This document shows positions 26,091-35,508 of a stretch of 64,000 bases of DNA, piece after piece. The stretch spans positions 434,001 through 498,000 of the forward strand of contig NZ_JAEPBG010000001.1 of the NCBI RefSeq assembly GCF_016632335.1. The letters are read 5' to 3'. Below the pieces are notes generated by a model. It was not told the DNA's origin, did not search any database, and saw nothing but the letters and a program-made list of their open reading frames with translations. Position numbers and translations under genes: made by a program. Within the stretch, counting starts at the first letter, position 1. Each line of letters starts with the position of its first letter. Source of the DNA: Noviherbaspirillum pedocola. GTDB lineage: Bacteria; Pseudomonadota; Gammaproteobacteria; Burkholderiales; Burkholderiaceae_D.

Positions 26091-28304
26091 TCAGGCAATA
26101 CGGAAACGCGATACCGAACTCTTCAGTTCGTCGGCCAGACGGGACAGCTCGCGAATCGAATGCGCGGTTTGCTGCGTGCCTTCCTGCGTGTGTTCCGTTG
26201 CGCTCAGAATGTTCTGAATGTTTTCAGCAACGCCACTGGCCGAACGCGCCTCGCGCTCGGTTACCGCGGAGATTTCCTGGATCAGTTCGGCAAGCTGGTT
26301 CGACACGCGGCGGATATCGTGCAGCGCCGTGCCGGCCGCGTCCGAAAGCTTCGCGCCTTCCACCACGCCCTGGGTCGACTTTTCCATTGCGGCGACGGCG
26401 TCATGGGTATCGGTCTGAATCGTGCGCACCAGCGCACCGATCTGCTTGGTTGCCGCGGCGGAGCGTTCGGCGAGCCGCTGCACCTCTTCCGCAACCACCG
26501 AAAAGCCCCGCCCCGCTTCGCCAGCCGAAGCCGCCTGGATCGCGGCATTCAGGGCCAGCACGTTGGTCTGCTCGGTAATATCCGAAATCAGTTCGGTGAT
26601 CTCACCGATTTCCTGCGACGATTCGCCAAGGCGCTTGATCCGCTTCGAGGTTTCCTGAATCTGCTCGCGAATTTCATTCATGCCCTTGATCGCGTTTTCC
26701 ACCGCGCGCGAACCTTCCTCCGCAGCGCTCACCGACTGGCGCGCCACTTCGGCCGATTCGCTGGCGGAGCGCGATACATCGGTAATCTGCGTCGCCATCT
26801 GCAGCACCGCCTGGCCGGTTTCGCGGATTTCGCGCGATTGCCGCTGCGAGGCTTCCAGCAGTTCGCTGGAAATGTTTTGTGCAGCATCGGAGGCGGCGGT
26901 CACCTGCTCCGCGGTTTGCGTCACCCTGCCAACAAGACCACGCAGCTCTTCGACCGTATAGTTCAGCGAGTCGGCGATGGCGCCGGTAATGTCCTCGGAC
27001 ACGGTTGCCTGCACGGTCAGATCGCCGTCGGCCACTTCCTGCAGTTCGTTCATCAGACGCAGAATCGCTGCCTGGTTGCGGTCATTGGAGCGCTTGGCTT
27101 CTTCTTCCTGACGCTGTGCTTCGAGACGCTGGGTATCCGCTTCTTCACGACGTAGATCTGCTTCGCGGGCGCGGCCGCGGCTGTCTTCCAGCAGCACCAC
27201 TGCGATGCCGGCCGCGGAAAGCAGTGCGGTCAGCGCGAACACCATCATGGTCCAGAAGGTCCAGCCTACCGATTCTTCCTGCTCGCGGTAAGCGCGCTGC
27301 AGCGCGGTGAGCTTGTCGCGCAGGGCTTCATTCTGGGTGAAGATCAGTTGTTCAGCCTGCTTGGCGGCGATGAAGTTCTGCAGGTTGCCAAGGATGCCGG
27401 CAACGGACTTTTGATATTCGGCAAAGTCCTTTTGCAGCTCAAGCAGCTTGTCGCGCACGTCCGGCTCGCGCGTCGGCGACAGTCGCATCACGTCATTGCC
27501 GTTCAAAAAGCCTTCGATCAGGTCGCGGAAAGTATTCGTATCCTTGCCGAGCAGGAAAGCGGTCTCGGGATTCACGCCTTCCGAGGTCAGGAATTCATTG
27601 GCGCTGCGGCCCAGGCGTTGCGTCAACATGACCAGCTGGCCCGCCGCGGCAATCTCGCGCGGCGTCGCGCCGCCCTGTGCTTTCAGCGTGGAGATCTGTT
27701 CCGTGAGTTCGAGCAGCGTCGGCGACAGCGTATTGAGCTTTTGCAGCGTCGTGCCAAAGCCGGACAATTCCTTCTCATGCTTCAGGATGGTTTCGGCCGC
27801 CTTGTCGGATGCCGCCCAGGCGCGCCGCGCGTCCACCAGCTTCGCGGCGATCTCACCCGAAGCGGCCGGAATGCTGCGCTCCTGGTAGGAACCGCCGCTG
27901 GCCAGCACTCCCAGTTGCGCGTTCATTTCGCGCCGGCTGTCGGCGAGCTGAACGAAGGCCGCAGTGTTGCCCTGGATGGCGTTCGGCGTTGCCTTGCCGA
28001 GACGCTGCGAGTGCATCAGCGCATTACCGGCAATCTGTGTCTGCAGCGAGTTGGTGCTCGAGGTTCTGGCATTGAGCCAGACGCTCAGCGAACCCAGCAG
28101 CAGCGATGCGCCAAGCACGGCGAGCAGTACGCGCATCTGCTGCGGAACCGGCATCCTGCCGAGGATAGGCAGTTCGAATTTGCGCTGCCGCCACGAGCCG
28201 TCGACTGCTGCGGCATCCGGTTCGGCCTGAGCGGATGTGGCAGCGTCAGACTCTTTGGTACGTAAATTTCTCAGCCTGCCTAGGAAGGCCAGATTGAATG
28301 CCAT
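26091..28304 (-). CDS. pilJ: methyl-accepting chemotaxis protein PilJ
   Basis: The 737-aa inner-membrane chemoreceptor of the type IV pilus system has a cytoplasmic N-terminus and a first membrane helix at about 59-79 (MRVLLAVLGASLLLGSLSVW). A periplasmic PilJ-type domain with NALMHSQRLGKATPNAIQGN and LVMLTQRLGRSANEFL repeats follows. The second helix (FWTMMVFALTALLSAAGIAV) lies near 350-370, then a HAMP region and the signalling tip with EQTNVLALNAAIQAASAGE and GRGFSVVAEEVQRLAERS. It senses pilus-related cues and feeds ChpA through the CheW-like PilI. It lies 52 bp after pilI. Length is similar to PilJ of Pseudomonas (about 680). Confidence 0.93.
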   Translation of the reverse strand: MAFNLAFLGRLRNLRTKESDAATSAQAEPDAAAVDGSWRQRKFELPILGRMPVPQQMRVLLAVLGASLLLGSLSVWLNARTSSTNSLQTQIAGNALMHSQRLGKATPNAIQGNTAAFVQLADSRREMNAQLGVLASGGSYQERSIPAASGEIAAKLVDARRAWAASDKAAETILKHEKELSGFGTTLQKLNTLSPTLLELTEQISTLKAQGGATPREIAAAGQLVMLTQRLGRSANEFLTSEGVNPETAFLLGKDTNTFRDLIEGFLNGNDVMRLSPTREPDVRDKLLELQKDFAEYQKSVAGILGNLQNFIAAKQAEQLIFTQNEALRDKLTALQRAYREQEESVGWTFWTMMVFALTALLSAAGIAVVLLEDSRGRAREADLRREEADTQRLEAQRQEEEAKRSNDRNQAAILRLMNELQEVADGDLTVQATVSEDITGAIADSLNYTVEELRGLVGRVTQTAEQVTAASDAAQNISSELLEASQRQSREIRETGQAVLQMATQITDVSRSASESAEVARQSVSAAEEGSRAVENAIKGMNEIREQIQETSKRIKRLGESSQEIGEITELISDITEQTNVLALNAAIQAASAGEAGRGFSVVAEEVQRLAERSAAATKQIGALVRTIQTDTHDAVAAMEKSTQGVVEGAKLSDAAGTALHDIRRVSNQLAELIQEISAVTEREARSASGVAENIQNILSATEHTQEGTQQTAHSIRELSRLADELKSSVSRFRIA

Positions 28305-28356
28305 GCGGGGTCTCCTGAAGCGAAGAACGGTATTTTCTGGCGTGACCGCACGCGGG

Positions 28357-28929
28357 TCACAAGCCTATGTGCAGAAACCGAGAATCCTTGGTAACGAGGG
28401 ATAGATCGAGTTCCTTCCAGAGTTGCGATTCTTCATCGAGGAACTGTCGCGCCAGCCATGCAGGAGTATCGGCAGACGACTCGCAATTCTTTAACGTCAT
28501 GTCGTCGCTGCTGCGCAAACCGAGGACCCGGGACACGAGGAGGCCGCAATTGAAACCGAGCGGGGGCGCGAGCGCGATGATGCGGCTGTCACGATCGATG
28601 ACGGTGGGCGCTCCACCGCAGAAGCGGGCGAAATCGATGACGCCGATCAGATTGCCGCGCACATTGGACAGACCGAGATACCAGTCCTGCGTAAGCGGCA
28701 CTGGCGTGATGCCGCCCACGGTCATGATTTCGCCAGCCTGCTTCAAGTCCAGCAGCCAGCGTTGTTCGCCGATCTGGACGCCGAGATGATTGCGCTTGTT
28801 GCCGGCGCCGCGCTGCACCGCCTGCATGCGCTCAACGAGATTTGCCTGAAAATCACGCAACCGGGCGCGGCGCCCTTCCCTGATGCCGCTGTCATTGCGT
28901 GTGGAGGGATCCTGGGCTGCTTGTACCAT
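28357..28929 (-). CDS. pilI: CheW-like adaptor PilI
   Basis: The 190-aa protein is a CheW-fold coupling factor linking PilJ to the ChpA kinase. The CheW core spans about residues 45-185 with HLGVQIGEQRWLLDL, WYLGLSNVRGNLIGVIDFAR and GLLVSRVLGLRS, as in PilI proteins. A basic N-terminal helix (REGRRARLRDFQANL) precedes it. It starts 11 bp after pilH and ends 52 bp before pilJ, in the pilG-H-I-J-chpA order. No membrane segment is seen, so it should act in the cytoplasm at the pole-localised array. Confidence 0.93.
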   Translation of the reverse strand: MVQAAQDPSTRNDSGIREGRRARLRDFQANLVERMQAVQRGAGNKRNHLGVQIGEQRWLLDLKQAGEIMTVGGITPVPLTQDWYLGLSNVRGNLIGVIDFARFCGGAPTVIDRDSRIIALAPPLGFNCGLLVSRVLGLRSSDDMTLKNCESSADTPAWLARQFLDEESQLWKELDLSLVTKDSRFLHIGL

Positions 28930-28940
28930 GGCAGGACCGT

Positions 28941-29306
28941 TCAGCCCAGCGCGGCGATCTTCGCCAGCAATTCCTGCGCATCGACGGGCTTGACGATGTA
29001 ATCGCGTGCGCCTTGCCGCAAGCCCCAGATGCGGTCAGTCTCCTGGCCCTTGCTGGTGCAGATGATGATCGGCACATCCTGGGTTTCGGGATTGCGCGAC
29101 AGCGCCCGGGTAACCTGAAAGCCGTTCTGACCGGGCATGACGACATCCATCAGGATCAGCTGCGGACGGTCCGCCTTCACCTTCAACAGCGCTTCCTCGC
29201 CGCTTTCGGCGGTGGAGACGGAGAAGCCGTTCTTGATCAGGATGTCTGACAGGAAGTAGCGTTCGGTGGGCGAATCGTCGACTACCAGAATTTTTTGTAT
29301 GGCCAT
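28941..29306 (-). CDS. pilH: CheY-like response regulator PilH
   Basis: The 121-aa single-domain receiver starts MAIQKILVVDDSPTERYFLS. The phospho-acceptor Asp is in LILMDVVMPGQNGFQ, the conserved Thr/Ser strand is IIICTSKGQETD and the Lys is in YIVKPVDAQELL. I start at ATG 29306, where the first receiver strand begins; the frame runs back to 29474 inside pilG in another register. PilH dampens or redirects signalling toward the retraction motor in Pseudomonas. It is 22 bp after pilG and 11 bp before pilI. Confidence 0.93.
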   Translation of the reverse strand: MAIQKILVVDDSPTERYFLSDILIKNGFSVSTAESGEEALLKVKADRPQLILMDVVMPGQNGFQVTRALSRNPETQDVPIIICTSKGQETDRIWGLRQGARDYIVKPVDAQELLAKIAALG

Positions 29307-29328
29307 CGCAGGAACCTTGGAAGATGCG

Positions 29329-29730
29329 TCACCGGGAAGCTGCTTGCGCGGTATGTTCGCGAACCGTCCGCAGCAGACTGTCCTTGGTGAACGGCTTGGT
29401 GAGATAGGCATTGGAACCAACCATCGCGCCTCGCGCTCGGTCGAACAAACCATCCTTGGAAGACAGCATGACAACCGGGGTATGCCGGAAACGCGAGCTC
29501 TTCCTGATCAGGGCGCAGGTTTGATAGCCATCCAGGCGCGGCATCAGGATGTCGCAAAAGATGAGGTCGGGATGATGATCGTTCATCTTGGCCAAGGCAT
29601 CGAAGCCGTCCTCGGCCAATACAATCTGGTAACCCGCCTGACCAAGAAAGATCTCTGCTGATCGCCGTATCGTGCTGCTGTCATCGATCACCATGATCTT
29701 CAGTGCAGCGTTTTCGGTTGAGGTTGTCAT
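29329..29730 (-). CDS. pilG: CheY-like response regulator PilG
   Basis: This 133-aa receiver domain protein opens the pilus chemosensory operon. It shows IMVIDDSSTIRRSAEIFL (acidic pocket), LIFCDILMPRLDGYQTC with the phospho-Asp, VVMLSSKDGLFDRARG and YLTKPFTKDSLLRTV with the conserved Lys; these phrases are typical of PilG. ATG 29730 gives a normal N-terminus (MTTSTENAALK); the frame extends to 29784 without domain support. A plausible sigma70 promoter lies just upstream (29755-29784). In Pseudomonas PilG promotes pilus extension and cAMP signalling. Confidence 0.93.
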   Translation of the reverse strand: MTTSTENAALKIMVIDDSSTIRRSAEIFLGQAGYQIVLAEDGFDALAKMNDHHPDLIFCDILMPRLDGYQTCALIRKSSRFRHTPVVMLSSKDGLFDRARGAMVGSNAYLTKPFTKDSLLRTVREHTAQAASR

Positions 29731-30095
29731 GACGCCATCCGGTTGAACCCGCCTACTATACGGGCCAATCATGACGAAAAGCAAGATCGTTAAATTGGGG
29801 AAACCCCAGGCATGAGTCGATCACGTCGCATTTACGCGAATGCTTGATAAATTGTTACGAGAATCGTGGCGATAATCGATTTTGTGGAGTGCTCGACAGC
29901 GCGGTGGAGAACCGCATGAGCGAATCGGGATGGAGAAGGCGATAGGCGAGGGAGAACAGGATCGGGCACGGACTTCACGAAGTGCATCATTGCGCTGCCG
30001 CGACCGGCCCGGATACCTGCCGAGCCGTGGACCGCAACCGTAACCGCGTACGGTGAACATGCGGCCCCAGCGATCAGCGTGACTTCAACTACCGG
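29731..30095. other. regulatory / intergenic region upstream of the pil operon
   Basis: These 365 bp separate pilG from the rubredoxin gene, both leftward. The part next to pilG holds a promoter candidate. The remainder contains no credible ORF; a minus-strand frame of 79 codons (29821-30060) lacks motifs and is Arg/Ser-rich. Confidence 0.55.
29755..29784 (-). promoter_or_regulatory. candidate sigma70 promoter of the pilGHIJ-chpA operon
   Basis: On the minus strand, TTGCTT (29784-29779) and TATAGT (29760-29755) are separated by 18 bp, with the pilG ATG about 25 bases beyond. The match to TTGACA/TATAAT is moderate, and the leader would be very short. Confidence 0.4.
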
Positions 30096-30284
30096 TCAGA
30101 CCGCGACCATTTCAAAATCTTCCTTGCGCGCGCCGCATTCCGGGCAGGTCCAGTTCATCGGTACATCTTCCCAGCGGGTGCCCGGCGCGATGCCTTCCTC
30201 GGGCAAACCTTCGGCTTCGTCATAGATCCAGCCGCAAATCAGGCACATCCAGGTTTTGTAGACGGTCGTTGCTTCATTGCTCAC
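30096..30284 (-). CDS. rubredoxin
   Basis: The 62-aa electron carrier has the two iron-binding knuckles C-x2-C-G ([14 protein letters not shown]) and C-P-x-C-G ([14 protein letters not shown]), and the conserved [11 protein letters not shown]. It binds one Fe in a tetra-Cys site and works in the cytoplasm. Size is normal for a single-domain rubredoxin with a short N-terminal extension. It lies divergent from the ThiD-like gene with start codons close together. In Burkholderiales this rubredoxin is commonly found in this position near hemL. The redox partner cannot be named from the sequence. Confidence 0.95.
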   Translation of the reverse strand: MSNEATTVYKTWMCLICGWIYDEAEGLPEEGIAPGTRWEDVPMNWTCPECGARKEDFEMVAV

Positions 30285-30337
30285 GGTGTACTGCCCTTCA
30301 AGTAGAATGCAAAGTCGCTTATGTTAATCCAGTCGCT

Positions 30338-31162
30338 GTGCAAAACCAAACTTCTCCCCTTGTCCTGAGCATCAATCTGACCGATCCGGTTGGCGCGGTG
30401 GGCATACAGGCCGACCTCGCCTCCTTCGCCGCGATGGGCTGCCATGGCCTGTCGGTGGTGACGGCAATCGCCATCGGCGACACGGCCAGGATCGAAGATA
30501 CGCAGCTCATCGATGCCGACTGGGTGGCGGACCAGGCCCGCGTGCTGCTGGAAGACATGCCGGTGGCCGCCTTCAAGGTTGGCCATCTCGGCAGCGTCGA
30601 AGTCGTCTCGGCGATTGCCGAAATCGTCTCCGATTACCCTGATGTGCCGCTGGTGCTGGACCCGTTCGCCAGCGCGATGCCGCATGCCGGCCATGACAGC
30701 GAGGACATGCTGCTGGCCATGCGCGAACTGCTGGTGCCGCAGTCCACGCTGCTGCTCCTGTCCGCGCATGAGCTCACCCGCTTCGGCGAGACCTGGCGCG
30801 AAGCCTCGGCGCGTGACCTCCTCACGCAGGACGCGATACACCTGGTCGATCTCGGTTGCCGCTATGTGCTGGTTACCGGGACGCCGACCGCAGCCGGAGA
30901 AGTCGCCAACAGCCTGTTCAACGAGTCCGGGCGGCTGCGCCACGACAGCTGGCCACGCCTGGGCGCTGCCTACAACGGCGCCGGCAGCACCCTGTCGGCG
31001 GCGATTGCGGCCATGCTGGCAAACGGCCTGGACGTGCCCGAAGCCGCGCTCGAAGCCCAGGAATTCCTGAATGCCGCGCTGGCCAATGCGCGTCGCATGG
31101 GCATGGGCAAGCTCATTCCCGACCGCCTGTTCTGGGCGCGCGACGCCGACGACGCCAGCTGA
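30338..31162 (+). CDS. ThiD-like hydroxymethylpyrimidine kinase homologue with altered active site
   Basis: The 274-aa ribokinase-fold protein aligns with HMP/HMP-P kinase ThiD through GIQADLASFAAMGCHGLSVV near the start and a C-terminal anion-hole helix. Key positions differ: the substrate loop reads INLTDPVGAVG where ThiD has IAGSDPSGGAG. The catalytic GTGC is GAGS (Ser217 in place of Cys), in YNGAGSTLSAAIA, and the PNLPEA segment is LSAHELT. It may therefore be inactive or act on another substrate. I use GTG 30338; the only in-frame alternative upstream is TTG 30269, which overlaps the rubredoxin gene. It is followed 34 bp later by hemL on the same strand. Confidence 0.72.
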   Translation: MQNQTSPLVLSINLTDPVGAVGIQADLASFAAMGCHGLSVVTAIAIGDTARIEDTQLIDADWVADQARVLLEDMPVAAFKVGHLGSVEVVSAIAEIVSDYPDVPLVLDPFASAMPHAGHDSEDMLLAMRELLVPQSTLLLLSAHELTRFGETWREASARDLLTQDAIHLVDLGCRYVLVTGTPTAAGEVANSLFNESGRLRHDSWPRLGAAYNGAGSTLSAAIAAMLANGLDVPEAALEAQEFLNAALANARRMGMGKLIPDRLFWARDADDAS

Positions 31163-31196
31163 GCCTTTGTAACCTCCCCTTTCGATTGCCAAAGCC

Positions 31197-32480
31197 ATGA
31201 CTTCCAATAACGAGATCCTGTTCGAGCGCGCGCAGCGCAGCACTCCCGGCGGCGTGAATTCTCCGGTGCGCGCCTTCCGCTCCGTCGGCGGCACGCCGCG
31301 CTTCATCACGCGCGCCGAAGGCCCGTATTTCTGGGATGCCGACAATCGGCGCTACACCGACTACATCGGCTCCTGGGGCCCGGCCATCGTCGGCCATGCG
31401 CATCCGGAAGTCGTGCGCGCGGTGCAGGAAGCGGCGGCGCGCGGATTGTCCTTCGGCGCGCCGACCGAAGGCGAAATCGAGATGGCCGAAACCCTCTGCC
31501 GCCTGGTGCCGTCGCTGGAACAGGTGCGCCTGGTGTCCTCGGGCACCGAAGCAGCGATGAGCGCGCTGCGCCTGGCGCGCGGCGCCACCGGGCGCGACCT
31601 GGTGATCAAGTTCGAGGGCTGCTATCACGGCCATGCCGACTCGCTGCTGGTCAAGGCGGGCAGCGGTCTGCTTACCTTCGGCAATCCGACTTCGTCCGGC
31701 GTGCCGGAAGATTTTGCCCGGCACACGATGGTGCTGGACTACAACGACAGCCAGGCGCTGGAAGACGCGTTCGCGCGCGTCGGCGAGCGCATCGCCTGCG
31801 TGATCGTCGAGCCGGTAGCCGGCAACATGAACCTGCTGCCGGCCACGCCGGAATTCCTGCAGACGATGCGCCGGCTGTGCAGCGCACACGGCGCGATCCT
31901 GATCTTCGATGAAGTGATGTCGGGTTTTCGCGTCGCGCTCGGCGGCGCGCAGTCGCTGTACGGCATCACGCCGGACATCACGGTGCTGGGCAAGGTCATC
32001 GGCGGCGGTCTGCCGGTGGCGGCCTTTGGCGGACGCAAGGACATCATGCGTCATCTCGCACCGGAAGGCGGCGTCTACCAGGCCGGCACGCTGTCCGGCA
32101 ACCCGGTCGCGGTGGCGGCCGGCATGACCACGCTGAAGCTGGTGCAGACGCCGGGCTTCTATGAAGACCTGGGCGCGCGCACCACAAGACTGGCGAACGG
32201 TTTGTCGCAGGCCGCGAAGGAGACCGGCGTGGCGTTTTCCGCCGCTTCGGTCGGCGGCATGTTCGGCCTCTACTTCGCCGAGAAAGTGCCGCAGAACTAT
32301 GCGCAGATGATGGCTTGCGACAAGGCGCGCTTCAACGCCTTCTTCCACGCGATGCTGGACGAAGGCGTGTATCTCGCGCCGTCGGCCTTCGAGGCCGGTT
32401 TTGTGTCTGCGCAGCATACGGACGAAGTGATCGACGCCACCATCGCCGCCGCGCGCCAGGCCTTCGAAGCGACGAAGTAG
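31197..32480 (+). CDS. hemL: glutamate-1-semialdehyde 2,1-aminomutase
   Basis: The 427-aa PLP enzyme converts glutamate-1-semialdehyde to 5-aminolevulinate in the C5 haem pathway. N-terminal [18 protein letters not shown] is the standard start. The PLP-contact [16 protein letters not shown], the Asp in [12 protein letters not shown] and the Schiff-base Lys in [17 protein letters not shown] are intact. Length matches the family. It follows the ThiD-like gene by 34 bp, and the two are probably co-transcribed. No neighbouring hem genes are present, as is common in this order. Confidence 0.96.
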   Translation: MTSNNEILFERAQRSTPGGVNSPVRAFRSVGGTPRFITRAEGPYFWDADNRRYTDYIGSWGPAIVGHAHPEVVRAVQEAAARGLSFGAPTEGEIEMAETLCRLVPSLEQVRLVSSGTEAAMSALRLARGATGRDLVIKFEGCYHGHADSLLVKAGSGLLTFGNPTSSGVPEDFARHTMVLDYNDSQALEDAFARVGERIACVIVEPVAGNMNLLPATPEFLQTMRRLCSAHGAILIFDEVMSGFRVALGGAQSLYGITPDITVLGKVIGGGLPVAAFGGRKDIMRHLAPEGGVYQAGTLSGNPVAVAAGMTTLKLVQTPGFYEDLGARTTRLANGLSQAAKETGVAFSAASVGGMFGLYFAEKVPQNYAQMMACDKARFNAFFHAMLDEGVYLAPSAFEAGFVSAQHTDEVIDATIAAARQAFEATK

Positions 32481-32563
32481 CCGTCCTGCGGTTGCGTTCG
32501 GCCGCCATCAATGCGCCGCGCGCGGCGCGGCGGCAGAATGGCGGCATTGACGATGGATGAACC

Positions 32564-33220
32564 ATGCATGCCGCTCCCTACCCGATGCTGCGCCGCATCC
32601 TCTTTCTTCTGAGCGTGCTCGCCAGCCTGCTGCTGGCGGGATGCGCAACGCGTGTCATCGTGCGCAGCGAAGTCGTTGCCCATCACACGCAGCCGTTTGC
32701 AGCCGCCGGCCAGAGTTATGCCTACGCGCCGACCGAACAGCAGCGCGCCGATCCCGAATACCTACATGTCACGAGCCTGGTTGCCGAGCAACTGCAACGC
32801 CTGGGCTTTGTACGCGCTGATCCGGCCCAGCTGCGGATCACCCTCGACTACCATTCCACCGCGCGCGATGTACGCGTCGTCGAGTCACAGCTCGTCGACC
32901 CCTGGTATGGCAGCCCGTGGTACGGACCGCCCTGGGGCCCCTTCGGATTTGCGCCGTACTACGCCGATCCGATGTGGCGCGGACCGCCGATAACGGTGCC
33001 AGTCGAGCGCCGCTTCATCGTGTACAGGCGCGAGCTGAAGATCACGATGCTGCGCCCGGGCGATACCCAACCGGTCTACGAGGTCACGGTGCGCAGCGAA
33101 GGCGGCGATCCATCGCTCGCCGCGGTGATGCCGGCCATGGTCCGCAGCGCATTCGCCGACTTCCCCGGCCCGAGCGGCGTGCCGCGCGTGGTGGACATGC
33201 CGCGCGATGCGCAGCCCTGA
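32564..33220 (+). CDS. DUF4136-type outer-membrane lipoprotein
   Basis: The 218-aa product has a lipoprotein signal peptide ([20 protein letters not shown]), with lipobox LAGC and the modified Cys near residue 27 of the long form. ATG 32585, which starts exactly at that signal, is a plausible alternative start. The mature protein has a beta-rich domain and a Trp/Pro/Tyr-rich insert ([15 protein letters not shown]) in the middle, as seen in DUF4136 lipoproteins. No Asp follows the Cys, so outer-membrane sorting is expected. Function is unknown. It stands alone between hemL and tsaD on the same strand. Confidence 0.75.
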   Translation: MHAAPYPMLRRILFLLSVLASLLLAGCATRVIVRSEVVAHHTQPFAAAGQSYAYAPTEQQRADPEYLHVTSLVAEQLQRLGFVRADPAQLRITLDYHSTARDVRVVESQLVDPWYGSPWYGPPWGPFGFAPYYADPMWRGPPITVPVERRFIVYRRELKITMLRPGDTQPVYEVTVRSEGGDPSLAAVMPAMVRSAFADFPGPSGVPRVVDMPRDAQP

Positions 33221-33300
33221 TCGCTGACCGGGTACGCCAGTACCCGGCAAGCAGGAACCCCTTCCCTTACAATGTGCGCTTTTCCCGCTTCGCCCTCCTC

Positions 33301-34338
33301 ATGATCGTTCTCGGCATTGAATCCTCCTGCGATGAAACCGGCCTCGCGCTGTACGACACCGAACGCGGACTTCTCGCGCATGCGCTGCATTCGCAGGTCG
33401 CCATGCATGAGCAATACGGCGGCGTGGTGCCGGAACTGGCCTCGCGCGACCATATCCGCCGCGTGCTGCCGCTGCTGGAAACCGTGCTCGAGCAAGCCGG
33501 CATCGCCCGCAGCGATGTCGATGCGATTGCCTATACCCAGGGCCCGGGCCTGGCCGGCGCCTTGCTGGTCGGTGCATCGATCGCCTGCAGCCTGGGACTG
33601 GCGCTGGACAAGCCGGTGCTCGGCGTGCATCACCTCGAAGGCCATCTGCTGTCGCCGCTGCTGGCGAGCTCGCCGCCGGAATTCCCGTTCGTCGCACTGC
33701 TGGTGTCGGGCGGTCATACGCAGCTGATGCGGGTCGATGGCGTCGGCAGCTATGCGCTGCTCGGCGAAACTGTGGACGATGCCGCCGGCGAAGCCTTCGA
33801 TAAATCGGCCAAGCTGCTTGGCCTCGGCTATCCGGGCGGCCCGGCGATTTCGCGCCTGGCCGAGTTCGGCAATCCCGGCGCCTTTACCTTGCCGCGGCCG
33901 ATGCTGCATTCGAAGAATCTGAATTTCAGCTTTTCCGGGCTGAAGACCGCGGTGCTGACGCTGGTGAAGAACAATGCCGCCAATATTTGCGAACAAGGCC
34001 GCGCCGATATCGCGCGCGCTTTTGTTGAAGCGATCGTCGAGGTGCTGACCGCGAAATGCCTGGCGGCGCTGAAGGAAACCGGATTGAAGCGGCTGGTGAT
34101 CGCCGGCGGCGTCGGCGCGAACCGCCAGCTGCGCGACGCGCTGAATGAAGCCGCGGCAAGGAAACGCTTCCGGGTGTTCTATCCGGAGCTGGAATTCTGC
34201 ACCGACAACGGCGCGATGATCGCATTCGCCGGCGCTATGCGGCTGCAGGCGCAGCCGGATGCGGCCAAGCGCGAATACGGCTTCAATGTGCGGCCGCGCT
34301 GGCCGCTGGAAGAATTGCGTATTCCGAGTGGGACTTAA
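33301..34338 (+). CDS. tsaD: tRNA N6-threonylcarbamoyladenosine transferase
   Basis: The 345-aa ASKHA-fold protein transfers the threonylcarbamoyl group to A37 of ANN-decoding tRNAs together with TsaB and TsaE. It begins [19 protein letters not shown]. The metal-binding HxxxH is in [13 protein letters not shown], and [22 protein letters not shown] and [16 protein letters not shown] follow. ATG 33301 gives the canonical N-terminus; a longer frame is rejected as overlapping the lipoprotein gene. It ends 3 bp before the convergent plsY stop. tsaE is also in this window, at 48.7 kb. Confidence 0.97.
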   Translation: MIVLGIESSCDETGLALYDTERGLLAHALHSQVAMHEQYGGVVPELASRDHIRRVLPLLETVLEQAGIARSDVDAIAYTQGPGLAGALLVGASIACSLGLALDKPVLGVHHLEGHLLSPLLASSPPEFPFVALLVSGGHTQLMRVDGVGSYALLGETVDDAAGEAFDKSAKLLGLGYPGGPAISRLAEFGNPGAFTLPRPMLHSKNLNFSFSGLKTAVLTLVKNNAANICEQGRADIARAFVEAIVEVLTAKCLAALKETGLKRLVIAGGVGANRQLRDALNEAAARKRFRVFYPELEFCTDNGAMIAFAGAMRLQAQPDAAKREYGFNVRPRWPLEELRIPSGT

Positions 34339-34341
34339 GCT

Positions 34342-34947
34342 TCACTTTTTCTTCGAGCCGATCCGGCTTTCCTTGCCGGCCAGAAGATTGCCGATATTCT
34401 TGCCGTGCCGGTAGATCAGCAGCGCGCTCATCGCGACGATGGCCAGCAGGATCGCATCGACGCCGAACAGCAGCGCGTAATAAAACGGTGCGAACACGCT
34501 CGCCACCAGCGCCGCCAGCGAGGAATAGCGAAACGCGTAGGCAACGATCAGCCAGGTGGCCAGCGTGGCCAGTCCCAGCCAGGGATTGATGCCGAGCAGC
34601 ACGCCCAGCGCCGTGGCCACGCCCTTGCCGCCGACAAAGCGGAAGAACACCGGCCACAGATGGCCGAGAAATACCGCGATCGCCACCAGCGCGATGCCGC
34701 CCTCCTCCAGTCCGTATTGCGGTCCGAAGCGCACCGCCAGCCATACCGCCAGCCAGCCCTTGGCGCAGTCACCGATCAGGGTGGCAATGGCCGCCTTCTT
34801 GTTGCCGCTGCGCAGCACATTGGTCGCGCCCGGATTCTTCGAGCCGTAAGTACGCGGGTCGGCCAGGCCGAACAGTTTGCTGGCCACCACCGCGAACGAG
34901 ATCGAACCGATCAGGTAGGCGGCAATGGCGAAGAGAATGGTAGTCAT
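34342..34947 (-). CDS. plsY: acyl-phosphate:glycerol-3-phosphate acyltransferase
   Basis: The 201-aa inner-membrane enzyme makes lysophosphatidic acid from acyl-phosphate. It shows the three PlsY motifs: [17 protein letters not shown] with the Ser-rich loop, [20 protein letters not shown], and [23 protein letters not shown]. About five to six hydrophobic segments are visible. Length is normal. It is convergent with tsaD, and in many proteobacteria the two genes are adjacent. Together with plsC at 13.4 kb this gives both acylation steps to phosphatidic acid. Confidence 0.95.
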   Translation of the reverse strand: MTTILFAIAAYLIGSISFAVVASKLFGLADPRTYGSKNPGATNVLRSGNKKAAIATLIGDCAKGWLAVWLAVRFGPQYGLEEGGIALVAIAVFLGHLWPVFFRFVGGKGVATALGVLLGINPWLGLATLATWLIVAYAFRYSSLAALVASVFAPFYYALLFGVDAILLAIVAMSALLIYRHGKNIGNLLAGKESRIGSKKK

Positions 34948-34979
34948 CGAGGTTCGTGTGTGAGGAATACGGGGGACGC

Positions 34980-35474
34980 TTATTGTCCGGGCAGCGCGCA
35001 GGAAACGAGGGTCACCGGCAGGATGGACGGCAGCAGTTTCGGGTCGATGCCAACCAGGAAGCCGCGCCGCCCGCCGTTGATGTAGATGCGATCGAGATCG
35101 AGAATGCTCTTCTCGGCATAAACCGGCATCGCGCGCCTGGTGCCGAATGGCGAGGTGCCGCCGACGAGATAGCCGGAATGCCGCTGCGCCACCTCGGGCG
35201 TGCAGGGTTCGACCGATTTGCAGCCGATCTGGCGCGCCAGGTTCTTGGTCGAGACCTTGCAGTCGCCGTGCATCAGCACGACCAGCGGCTTGGCCGCTTC
35301 GTCCTGCATGATCAGAGTCTTGATGACCCGGTGCTCCTCCACGCCGAGCTCGCGCGAGGAAACCGCGGTGCCGCCATGTTCTTCGTACTGGTACGGATGC
35401 TCCGAGAAAATCACCCGCTGACGACGCAGATACTGCGTGGCCGGCGTCTCGGATATATGCTCTTTCCTGCTCAT
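34980..35474 (-). CDS. ybaK: YbaK/EbsC-type Cys-tRNA(Pro) deacylase
   Basis: The 164-aa trans-editing protein hydrolyses Cys-tRNA(Pro) made by mistake. The YbaK fold is visible in [22 protein letters not shown] and [20 protein letters not shown]. The catalytic-loop [19 protein letters not shown] contains the GGxSPFG signature of this family, and [12 protein letters not shown] completes it. ATG 35474 gives a normal start ([16 protein letters not shown]); the frame extends to 35549 but would overlap the divergent neighbour more. It lies 32 bp before the plsY start, so the two may be co-transcribed. Confidence 0.92.
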   Translation of the reverse strand: MSRKEHISETPATQYLRRQRVIFSEHPYQYEEHGGTAVSSRELGVEEHRVIKTLIMQDEAAKPLVVLMHGDCKVSTKNLARQIGCKSVEPCTPEVAQRHSGYLVGGTSPFGTRRAMPVYAEKSILDLDRIYINGGRRGFLVGIDPKLLPSILPVTLVSCALPGQ

Positions 35475-35508
35475 GCGTTGGGATTCGTCGAAAAAAAGGT
35501 CACGTATT

